Source: an uncultured Candidatus Melainabacteria bacterium (GTDB lineage: Bacteria > Cyanobacteriota > Vampirovibrionia > Gastranaerophilales > Gastranaerophilaceae). From it: a stretch of 9,507 bases of DNA. The notes beneath the pieces were generated by a model, which searched no databases, was not told the DNA's origin, and worked only from the letters and a program-made list of their open reading frames with translations. Numbering within the stretch: the stretch's first letter is position 1; every line of letters begins with the position of its first letter. A program made the translations under genes and the position numbers. Below, piece by piece: positions 1-5,958 of the stretch. The stretch covers positions 1-9,507 of the forward strand of contig CAKURN010000040.1 in NCBI GenBank assembly GCA_934675695.1. The letters are read 5' to 3'.

Positions 1-99
1 ACCATAGACACCTTTATGAGAATTTTGATTTCTTTTTGGCAATAAATTAAGAATAATATCTTTTGTTAATACTTGAATGTCAGCACTTCGTTGTTGCAT
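1..99 (-). CDS. nnrD: ADP-dependent NAD(P)H-hydrate dehydratase, N-terminal part only
   Basis: This is a partial gene running off the left edge; only the first 33 residues are visible. It reads MQQRSADIQVLTKDIILNLL followed by PKR, then SHKG and VYG. The pattern LP-x-R-x(3)-SHKG-x(2)-G is the typical opening of the NnrD/YxkO (carbohydrate kinase-like) domain, which dehydrates the S epimer of damaged NAD(P)HX back to NAD(P)H using ADP or ATP. The start is well supported: GGAG lies 5 bases upstream, and an in-frame TAG 12 bases before the ATG rules out a longer protein. The N-terminal epimerase (NnrE) that is fused in many bacteria is therefore absent from this polypeptide. The gene begins 8 bases after trmL stops, and the last base of the trmL stop codon is part of its ribosome binding site. 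Identification rests on a short segment. Confidence 0.75.
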   Translation of the reverse strand, partial: MQQRSADIQVLTKDIILNLLPKRNQNSHKGVYG

Positions 100-107
100 T
101 GTTTCTC

Positions 108-578
108 CTAACTAATTTCAACTCCAAATTGCCTAAATGCCTCATAAGCAACTATCGCAACAGAGTTTGATAAATTTAAACTTCTTGTTTCTTTTCTCAT
201 TGGTATAGTTAAACAAGAAGATGAGTGTTTATTTAAAATATCTTCAGGAATACCTCTAGTTTCCGGCCCAAAAACCAAAAAATCACCTTGTGAAAAAATT
301 TTATCTGTGTATCTGTTTTTGGTTTTTGTAGTTAGATAATAAAAATTAGAATCTGTATTTTCTTCGATTAATTTATCAAGATTTTCAACATGTTCTATAT
401 CTAGTTTGTCCCAATAATCAAGCCCTGCACGTTTAAGGTGCTTTTCAGACAAACTAAACCCTAATCTTCCAACCAAATAAAGTTTTGCACCCAAACAAGC
501 ACAGAGTCTTGCGATATTACCTGTATTTTGCGGAATTTCCGGTTCATATAAAACAATATTTAAAAAATCTGATTTCAT
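108..578 (-). CDS. trmL: tRNA (cytidine/uridine(34)-2'-O)-methyltransferase, SPOUT family
   Basis: A 156-residue SPOUT (trefoil-knot) methyltransferase, the usual length for TrmL/YibK. TrmL uses S-adenosylmethionine to methylate the ribose 2'-O of the wobble nucleotide of certain leucine tRNAs. All three family motifs are visible: PEIPQNTGNIAR at residues 13-24, LVFGPETRGIP at 101-111 and IPMRKETRSLNLSNSVAIV at 125-143, the last two forming the knotted cofactor site. The protein is the minimal catalytic domain with no added RNA-binding domain. It starts 12 bases after pgsA ends. The sequence before the ATG is A-rich with no clear Shine-Dalgarno, so it may depend on read-through from upstream translation. 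The exact tRNA targets are known from E. coli and only inferred here. Confidence 0.93.
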   Translation of the reverse strand: MKSDFLNIVLYEPEIPQNTGNIARLCACLGAKLYLVGRLGFSLSEKHLKRAGLDYWDKLDIEHVENLDKLIEENTDSNFYYLTTKTKNRYTDKIFSQGDFLVFGPETRGIPEDILNKHSSSCLTIPMRKETRSLNLSNSVAIVAYEAFRQFGVEIS

Positions 579-590
579 ATTTTTGTTTTT

Positions 591-1199
591 CTATTTTTCT
601 TCTATAAAAAATCTTTTTGATTCAACAATTACAGGCAAACCCCTCAAAACACAAAAAGCAACAGAAATAATTGCACAAATTTCGCCAACTTTTAAAATTA
701 TGTCTTGATTAGAATAAGAAATCGGCATATGACCCGCAATAAGGAAGAAAAACGCAACGGCTTTGCAAACCGCATAAGTAAAACGACAGAAGTTAGATGC
801 TACAATGAATTTTGCGATTTTACCTTGCATCATTGTTGTTTTTCCAAAAGCAGTAAAGCCTTTTTCAAAAGCTAAAGTTCTTAATGAATCAGTGATTATA
901 CCACGACTGACTACAATCACAGGAATAGCGACATTTACCCAGCCTAAAGCACAAAATGTAATCCAAAAAACATTTTCAACGATTCTATCACCCATAATAT
1001 CAAGCAAAGCACCCAATTTTGAAGAAATGTTAAATTTTCGAGCAACATAACCATCTAATCCATCAAACCACATCAAAATCGCAGTCAAAAACAATGCAAC
1101 AATATAAGATATATTGCAATTTTTACAACAAATAAGAGCAACTACAACGAATACAAAAAATATTCTAGTTAATGTAATTATATTTGCTAAATTTTTCAT
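591..1199 (-). CDS. pgsA: CDP-diacylglycerol-glycerol-3-phosphate 3-phosphatidyltransferase
   Basis: An integral membrane CDP-alcohol phosphatidyltransferase of 202 residues. It condenses CDP-diacylglycerol with glycerol-3-phosphate to form phosphatidylglycerophosphate, the precursor of phosphatidylglycerol. The full family signature D-x2-DG-x2-AR-x8-G-x3-D-x3-D is present: D46, D49, G50, A53, R54, G63, D67 and D71, the aspartates binding the catalytic metals. The N-terminus (MKNLANIITLTRI) has the usual PgsA form, and hydrophobic segments lie near residues 10-25, 31-45, 74-97, 145-157 and 172-192. The family also includes phosphatidylserine and cardiolipin synthases; PgsA fits best by N-terminus and length, but substrate is inferred. 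It starts 2 bases after lpxB stops, and its AAGGAG (1205-1210, 5 bases before the ATG) is formed by the last two sense codons of lpxB. This suggests coupled translation. Confidence 0.88.
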   Translation of the reverse strand: MKNLANIITLTRIFFVFVVVALICCKNCNISYIVALFLTAILMWFDGLDGYVARKFNISSKLGALLDIMGDRIVENVFWITFCALGWVNVAIPVIVVSRGIITDSLRTLAFEKGFTAFGKTTMMQGKIAKFIVASNFCRFTYAVCKAVAFFFLIAGHMPISYSNQDIILKVGEICAIISVAFCVLRGLPVIVESKRFFIEEK

Positions 1200-1201
1200 T
1201 T

Positions 1202-2320
1202 TTACTCCTTATCAAGTTCGTTTTTTATTATATTTGCAACTTTTTGTGCACAATGTCCTTTATTTAAAAGAGATTTTGTGATTTTGCAGCCTTCTATAAT
1301 TTTTGTTCTTTCAGCTTCATCATCTAAAACTTTATTTACATAAGAAGCGATTTTATTAGGTTCAGCATCGTACATCAAAAATTCTTTTACATAGTCTTTA
1401 TTTGTAATTATATTTACAAGACAAGCTCTTTTTATATTTCTAACCAATAAATAAATTAAGTAGAAAAATAAAGGCCCACGATATGCAATCAGCATAGGAG
1501 TTTCATATATAGCAGCTTCTAGTGCTACTGTTCCTGATGCCAAAATCAAAAAATCACTATGTGCAAGTAATTTATGATTGTCGCCTTTTATTGTTTTGTA
1601 TGAAGTTTTAAATGCGTTTTCCGGAAGACTATCTGCATAAGAAAACACAAATTGAACATCGCTTCTAGATTTTTCTATTAATTTTACAGCTTTTTGAAAT
1701 ATATTAAACAAAAATTTTATTTCAAACATTCGAGAACCACAAAAAACGCTAATTAATTTTTTGTTTTTATCAAGGTTATATTTTTCAAAAAATTCATCTC
1801 TGTTATTGCATTCAGGCAATTCAGAAACTATAGGGTGACCAACATAATCTACATCTATTCCGGCAAGTTTGTAAAATTGTTCTTCAAAAGGAAAAATAGT
1901 CAAAACTTTATCGATATTTTTTTTGATTGTATTAAGTCGATATTTTCTAGAAGCCCAGATTTGCGGAGGAATAAAGTAAAAAGTTTTAATGCCTAATTTT
2001 TTCAATCTTTTTGAGATTTGTAAATTAAATGCACCATAGTCAACCAACAAAACAAGGTCTGGTTTGAAATCATTTTTTAAATAGTCGATTATTTTTTTAC
2101 CTAACAAAATATGGTCAAAAATCGTTTTTGGAGTAAGTCCCATTTTTCCCATTTTTTTGTGGTTAAAAAGGAGCTTAACACCTTCTTTTTCGAGATTTGA
2201 TTCTCCGACAGCTTCTATTATTACATCATTGTTGTAGATTTTTTTTAGTTCTCTTACAACTTTTGATGCGTGATTATCTCCTGAATATTCGCCTGTAATA
2301 ATAAAGATTTTTTTTGTCAT
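1202..2320 (-). CDS. lpxB: lipid-A-disaccharide synthase
   Basis: A 372-residue GT19-family glycosyltransferase acting at the inner face of the cytoplasmic membrane. It joins UDP-2,3-diacylglucosamine (the LpxI product) to lipid X, making the beta-1,6 lipid A disaccharide. Recognisable blocks are the N-terminal ITGEYSGDNHAS (residues 8-19, usually GEASGD), LLVDYGAFNL (91-100, usually IDxPxFNL), FIPPQIWASR (116-125), DYVGHPIVSELP (158-169), GSRMFEI (195-201), ASGTVALEAAIYETPMLIAYR (261-281, the donor-binding region) and LVNIITNKDYVKEFL (301-315, usually LPNIL...PEflQ). Several positions differ from the common consensus, as expected for a divergent lineage. It follows lpxI by a single base and has no evident Shine-Dalgarno, so translation probably depends on ribosomes finishing lpxI; the nonsense codon in lpxI may therefore matter for its expression. 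Confidence 0.95.
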   Translation of the reverse strand: MTKKIFIITGEYSGDNHASKVVRELKKIYNNDVIIEAVGESNLEKEGVKLLFNHKKMGKMGLTPKTIFDHILLGKKIIDYLKNDFKPDLVLLVDYGAFNLQISKRLKKLGIKTFYFIPPQIWASRKYRLNTIKKNIDKVLTIFPFEEQFYKLAGIDVDYVGHPIVSELPECNNRDEFFEKYNLDKNKKLISVFCGSRMFEIKFLFNIFQKAVKLIEKSRSDVQFVFSYADSLPENAFKTSYKTIKGDNHKLLAHSDFLILASGTVALEAAIYETPMLIAYRGPLFFYLIYLLVRNIKRACLVNIITNKDYVKEFLMYDAEPNKIASYVNKVLDDEAERTKIIEGCKITKSLLNKGHCAQKVANIIKNELDKE

Positions 2321-2321
2321 A

Positions 2322-2981
2322 TTAAAGAGCTACTATAATCATATTGTGTTTATTTGCGTATTTGACCATTTTGTCTTTTTCTGCAATTATAGTTTCGCCG
2401 CTTTCGAGAGCTAAAACATTTGCACCGTATTTTTTCATAATTTTTATTGTTTTATAGCCAACAGCAGGAATATCAAAACGTTTGTCTTGGGCTGGTTTTG
2501 CAACTTTAACTACCGTAGCGTTTTTGCCTCTAGCAAGTTTGCAACCACGTTTTATACATCTATCAGTGCCTTCAATTGCTTCTATTGCCATAATCATTCT
2601 ATCTTTCATAACAACAGACTGACCAATGTCTAATCCGCCCATTTGCTTTGCAATTTTAAAACCGTATTCAATGTTGGCATTTTGAGCTTCATTTGGAGCT
2701 AGTTTTGTCAAAACACCTTTTTGAATCATAAGATTTTTTATAAATATAGTTTGGTCAAGAATTGTTATTCCTATGTTTTCCATTTGTTCAACAATTTTTA
2801 ACATAATAGCGTCGTCGTTTAATTTTTTCATCGATTTCAAAAGCTGAATAGCTGTTTTTTCGAGTTTGGGACGCTTGATTAACATTGTTTTTGAAACTTT
2901 TCCCAAGAAAGTCAATTGTTTAATACCTTCATCAATTAAAAATTTCTTTATAGAATCGACTTGTCCGGGGCCAAAAGACAC
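2322..2981 (-). CDS. LpxI downstream open frame (C-terminal domain and part of N-terminal domain)
   Basis: This is the frame left open after the TAA in lpxI, beginning at a GTG five codons after the stop. It encodes 219 residues. It holds most of the LpxI sequence, including the family's C-terminal domain: LTKLAPNE (fragment residues 91-98), IGQSVVMKDRMIMAIEAIEGTDRCIKRG (from residue 119), and VKVAKPAQDKRFDIPAVGYKTI (from 158). The last carries the conserved QDxRxDxP segment, where I expect the family's essential aspartate to lie (recalled, not checked). The GTG has no Shine-Dalgarno, so it could be used only by reinitiation after the TAA. A protein starting here would lack about 55 N-terminal residues including the conserved AGxGxLP loop, so activity is doubtful. 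It may simply be part of a full-length gene with a sequence error. Confidence 0.5.
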   Translation of the reverse strand: MSFGPGQVDSIKKFLIDEGIKQLTFLGKVSKTMLIKRPKLEKTAIQLLKSMKKLNDDAIMLKIVEQMENIGITILDQTIFIKNLMIQKGVLTKLAPNEAQNANIEYGFKIAKQMGGLDIGQSVVMKDRMIMAIEAIEGTDRCIKRGCKLARGKNATVVKVAKPAQDKRFDIPAVGYKTIKIMKKYGANVLALESGETIIAEKDKMVKYANKHNMIIVAL

Positions 2982-3146
2982 AACTTTATCTGCTTACTTT
3001 TTGAGTTCTTTAACATTATCAGAAGATAATGATATACAAACGACTTCAAAACCGTTTGATTTAGCACTTTTTACCATTTCAACCGGTAATTGACCATCAC
3101 CTGCTACAAGACACTGTTTATGTTCTAGAATAATATTTTCGCTCAT
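2322..3146 (-). pseudogene. lpxI: UDP-2,3-diacylglucosamine pyrophosphatase LpxI, interrupted by an in-frame TAA
   Basis: Read as one frame from the ATG at 3146, this region encodes an LpxI-length protein (274 codons before its own stop), broken only by a TAA at 2994-2996, codon 51. LpxI hydrolyses UDP-2,3-diacylglucosamine to lipid X plus UMP, the step before LpxB. Before the stop the frame reads MSENIILEHKQC, then LVAGDGQLPVEMVKSAKSNG (residues 13-32), a good match to the family opening LIAGxGxLP. After it come ADKVVSFGPGQVDSIKKF and GKVSK, exactly the expected continuation. No frameshift is needed. One base change from TTA (Leu) or TAT/TAC (Tyr), residues plausible at this site, would explain the stop. 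The start abuts the lptA-like stop (zero gap; a weak GGAG lies 13 bases upstream). Neighbouring genes use TAA as a normal stop, so recoding is unlikely. It may be a real null, a strain polymorphism or a sequence error. Confidence 0.85.
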
Positions 3147-4130
3147 TTATAGTTTGAACTCCATTTCGTTGTCATCTTTGTTATTTGAATTTTGTTCTAT
3201 ATTTGTTTTTACTTTTCCAACAGCCTCAAAAGATTTTGGTTCCATAATCATCGTAATTTTGTCTGCTTCAACAGAATTTACACCTTTTTCAACGATTTTT
3301 GAACGACCTAAGAAAATGATTTTTTGAGGTTTGTTTGTTTTAGAATTTATAAACATAATCGCTTTTGGACCATCAGCAACATAGTCGGCGTATTTTATAT
3401 GAACGGCACCTGTTGCCATCATTGTGTTGTCTTTACGATTGTATTGTTGATTTCTTGCATTAATAATTACCCTATCTCCATTTTCAAAAGTAACATCAGA
3501 AAGAGTATTTCCTGAAACAATTATATCTTGTCTGAGCTTTGAATACTGGATATTATCGCCTTTTATGATACTTTTATCTTGTTTTATAGTTGCTTTTGAA
3601 GATAATTTTAGATTTTTTACGTCACCCGCTTTATCTAAAAGAGCATAAGCTTTATCAGAAGTTGCTGTCATATCTTCATAGTTTATAACAACATTACCAA
3701 GTGCTGTCATCAAATTTGTATTTGTATCATATTCTTGCGTGTCTGCAGTTATGATAATCAAAGGTTTTTTGTCTTGCAGAACATTTGTTTGTGCATTTCC
3801 TTGAGCGGTAATTATTTTGTTTATTAAAGAAACTTTTATGATGTCAGCTTTTACTTCATGCTTTTTATTGTCTTTTATTTGTTGAGCATAAGGTTTGTCA
3901 AAAAAAGTTGCAAGAGAAGGTTTTTTTGTTTCAGGTTCAATATCTAAATCAGCTCTAGGGGATTGAACAACGACATCTCCGACTTTTACTTTGACATCAC
4001 CTGTAAAGTAGCCTTTGTTTTTGTCCATTTGAATTTCTTGTTTTTGAGATTCAATTTGTATAGCAAAAACACTACCCGTTAAAAGTGCTACACAAAAAAA
4101 CGCTATTAAATTTTTATAATTAAATCTCAT
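3147..4130 (-). CDS. lptA: LptA/OstA-like periplasmic lipopolysaccharide transport protein, long form
   Basis: A 327-residue exported protein of the LptA/OstA (LptD N-terminal) beta-jellyroll family, which forms the periplasmic bridge for lipopolysaccharide. Residues 1-23 are a signal peptide: basic start, hydrophobic core (LIAFFCVALLTGSVF) and a VFA cleavage site before IQIE. The mature part has repeated strand units of the type G-x-V-x-V...A-D...Y, visible around residues 44-63, 110-136, 143-165, 190-208, 220-231 and 241-255. At nearly twice the length of E. coli LptA (185 residues) it probably holds two jellyroll units. Two ATGs are adjacent; the second is preferred because AAGGAG (4135-4140) sits 4 bases before it and only 1 base before the first. 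It lies 24 bases after lptC and ends flush against the lpxI ATG. Family is confident; exact LptA orthology is inferred from the lptC neighbour. Confidence 0.82.
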   Translation of the reverse strand: MRFNYKNLIAFFCVALLTGSVFAIQIESQKQEIQMDKNKGYFTGDVKVKVGDVVVQSPRADLDIEPETKKPSLATFFDKPYAQQIKDNKKHEVKADIIKVSLINKIITAQGNAQTNVLQDKKPLIIITADTQEYDTNTNLMTALGNVVINYEDMTATSDKAYALLDKAGDVKNLKLSSKATIKQDKSIIKGDNIQYSKLRQDIIVSGNTLSDVTFENGDRVIINARNQQYNRKDNTMMATGAVHIKYADYVADGPKAIMFINSKTNKPQKIIFLGRSKIVEKGVNSVEADKITMIMEPKSFEAVGKVKTNIEQNSNNKDDNEMEFKL

Positions 4131-4154
4131 CATACTCCTTAATCTACCACAAAA

Positions 4155-4745
4155 TTAAAAGTTTGCGAATTTTTTCTTTTCATCTTCGTCACCAAAAATT
4201 TCAGTCTTTGTTTTTCCAATAACTTTGAAATTAGTCAAAGTCGAATCAAAAACAGCATTTTGGGCTTTTGTGATAATTTTTTGTTCTTGTATAAACTGAA
4301 TATTTCCATTAGCAATAATGTCACTGTCTTGACCTTGCCAAACTACTTTGTCTGCATACAACTGTGAACCGTCTTTTCCAACAAAAAGATTGTCGCCATT
4401 AAGCACAACTTGTTTCGTTTTTTCGTCATAGTTGCCTTTTTTTGATTTGAAACTTACAACAACATTAGAATCTTTATCGTAAAAATTTCCTATAACATCA
4501 TTTAGTTGAATAGCATTGTGTTCAGAATTATATTCACCTGTTTTTGCATAAAATTCCCAGTATTTTTTTTCTTCTCTGGTTTCTGTCACAATGATATTTT
4601 TTACTATTGCATGTTGGTTTTTCATTTCATCATCTGAGTTGATTTTTCTAACGGTTCTAGTAATAAACCATGACCAAATCAATCCCCAAACCAGAACAAC
4701 CATAATAACCAAAAAAAGTATTTTTATTACTAATTTTTTATTCAT
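4155..4745 (-). CDS. lptC: LptC-like inner-membrane lipopolysaccharide export protein
   Basis: A 196-residue bitopic membrane protein. An uncleaved N-terminal anchor (about residues 5-27, rich in I, L, V and W) is followed by a short basic stretch and a periplasmic beta-rich domain. Strand-turn units of LptC/OstA type are visible: EKKYWEFYAKTGEYN (59-73), VIGNFYDKDSNVVVSFKSKKG (84-104), VVLNGDNLFVGKDG (113-126) and IANGNIQFIQEQKIITKAQ (144-162). LptC passes lipopolysaccharide from the LptBFG transporter to LptA, consistent with the LptA-like gene just downstream. The length is close to the family norm (about 190). The start lacks any Shine-Dalgarno but has an extended -10-like TGCTATTAT ending 6 bases upstream. 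Sequence conservation in LptC is low, so the assignment rests on architecture and context. Confidence 0.8.
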   Translation of the reverse strand: MNKKLVIKILFLVIMVVLVWGLIWSWFITRTVRKINSDDEMKNQHAIVKNIIVTETREEKKYWEFYAKTGEYNSEHNAIQLNDVIGNFYDKDSNVVVSFKSKKGNYDEKTKQVVLNGDNLFVGKDGSQLYADKVVWQGQDSDIIANGNIQFIQEQKIITKAQNAVFDSTLTNFKVIGKTKTEIFGDEDEKKKFANF

Positions 4746-4751
4746 ACAATA

Positions 4752-4760
4752 ATAATAGCA
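4752..4760 (-). promoter_or_regulatory. possible extended -10 element for a leaderless lptC transcript
   Basis: Reading on the minus strand, TGC-TATTAT ends 6 bases before the lptC ATG. A start site at the usual distance would fall at or next to the A of the ATG, giving a leaderless mRNA; this would fit the missing Shine-Dalgarno. There is no good -35, and the region is very AT-rich, so the match may be chance. Confidence 0.3.
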
Positions 4761-4800
4761 TAAATGAAGCTTTAGTAGTTTTTTATTAAAATTTATAAAC

Positions 4801-5934
4801 TTAATTTAACAAATGTTCTTTTATTACTTTTGAAACATAGGTAAAATCGTCTTTTGTACCTATGTTTTTTCCTGTTTTTGCTTTTGAATACATTAAATAA
4901 GGAACTTGTTCACGAGTGTGATCAGTGCCTTTAAATGTAGGATCACAGCCATGGTCTGCTGTAATTATCAAAATATCTTCATCTGTCATATTTTCTATAA
5001 ATTTAGGCAAATAAGAATCTATTTCTTCTATTGCTTTTTTGTAGCCGAAACTGTCACGACGATGTCCATACAACATATCAGTATCAACAAGATTTGTAAA
5101 TATAAAATCACAATCAGAAGTTTTGATTGCAACAAGAGTTTTGTTTAAACCATCAGTATTGCCTTTTGTAAGGATTTTTTCAGTTATACCTGAACCTACA
5201 AAAATATCAAATATTTTTCCAATACCTAAAACTTTTTTCCCATTTTTTTCAAGTACATTTAAAACAGTATCTCTAGGTGGAACAACAGAATAATCATGTC
5301 TTAAACCGCCGATTCTGGTTGGTTTTCCATCTATTATTCTATAGGGTCTTGCAATTACTCTAGATATTCCACAGTTATATTCATCTAAGATTTCTCTTGC
5401 TATTTTTGACCATTCGTATAAAGTTTCAACAGGTATCAAATCGATATCAAGAGCGATTTGAAAAACGCTATCAGCAGAAGTATAAATAATAGGAAATTTT
5501 GTTTTTTGGTGTTCAGAATTTAATTCTTCAATTATTTTTGTACCGGAAGCTGGGTAATTTCCTAAAATACCTTTACAAGAAGTTCTTTTTATAAATTCGT
5601 TTATTATATTTTCATCAAATTTTTTGTAAGTTTTAAAAGGATTTTCAAGCACCAATCCCATAAGTTCCCAATGACCTGTAGTTGTATCTTTTCCTTTTGA
5701 TTTCATTTTCAAAATTCCAAAATCAGCACTAGGATTTTCGACTTTTTTTACACCTTTTATATCAACAATATTACCCAACCCCATTTTTTCAAAATTAGGT
5801 GCATTAAGCCCCCCTGTTGCATTAGCTAAATTAGAGATAGTGTTGCATGTTAAATCATCTCCATAATCTTTAGCATCAGCCAAAGCACCACAGCCCATAG
5901 AATCTATAACAATCATTATTGCTCTTTTTTTCAT
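4801..5934 (-). CDS. deoB: phosphopentomutase
   Basis: A 377-residue cytoplasmic phosphopentomutase of the alkaline phosphatase superfamily. It interconverts ribose-5-phosphate (or deoxyribose-5-phosphate) with the 1-phosphate, linking nucleoside salvage to the pentose phosphate pathway. All expected metal ligands are visible: D11 in IVIDSMGCG, D286 and H291 in LVDTDMLYGHRRD, D327 and H328 in TADHGCDP, and H339 in GTDHTREQVP. The phosphorylated threonine lies in KDTTTGHWE (82-90), most likely T84 by analogy with the nucleophile of related phosphoglycerate mutases. The cap domain occupies roughly 95-215. AAGGAG (5941-5946) lies 6 bases before the ATG. The gene follows the decarboxylase by 24 bases and precedes lptC by 55, with no terminator in between, so it probably shares a transcript with the envelope genes without functional linkage. 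Confidence 0.97.
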   Translation of the reverse strand: MKKRAIMIVIDSMGCGALADAKDYGDDLTCNTISNLANATGGLNAPNFEKMGLGNIVDIKGVKKVENPSADFGILKMKSKGKDTTTGHWELMGLVLENPFKTYKKFDENIINEFIKRTSCKGILGNYPASGTKIIEELNSEHQKTKFPIIYTSADSVFQIALDIDLIPVETLYEWSKIAREILDEYNCGISRVIARPYRIIDGKPTRIGGLRHDYSVVPPRDTVLNVLEKNGKKVLGIGKIFDIFVGSGITEKILTKGNTDGLNKTLVAIKTSDCDFIFTNLVDTDMLYGHRRDSFGYKKAIEEIDSYLPKFIENMTDEDILIITADHGCDPTFKGTDHTREQVPYLMYSKAKTGKNIGTKDDFTYVSKVIKEHLLN

Positions 5935-5958
5935 AAAAATCTCCTTGAATTAAATTTT

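Noticed and set aside
805..1050. Plus-strand open frame of 81 codons
   Set aside because: It lies wholly inside pgsA on the other strand, with no ribosome binding site or recognisable product; pgsA has a complete catalytic motif.
2994..2996. TAA recoded as a sense codon
   Set aside because: lpxB, the LptA-like gene, deoB, the decarboxylase and glgC all appear to end in TAA in the right place, so a changed genetic code is not supported.
2866..3093. Plus-strand open frame of 75 codons over the lpxI break
   Set aside because: It is antisense to conserved LpxI sequence on both sides of the stop and has no family resemblance or ribosome binding site.
3324..3515. Plus-strand open frame of 63 codons
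   Set aside because: It is antisense to the LptA-like gene and shows no coding signal of its own.
4906..5148. Plus-strand open frame of 80 codons
   Set aside because: It is antisense to the conserved metal-binding region of deoB.
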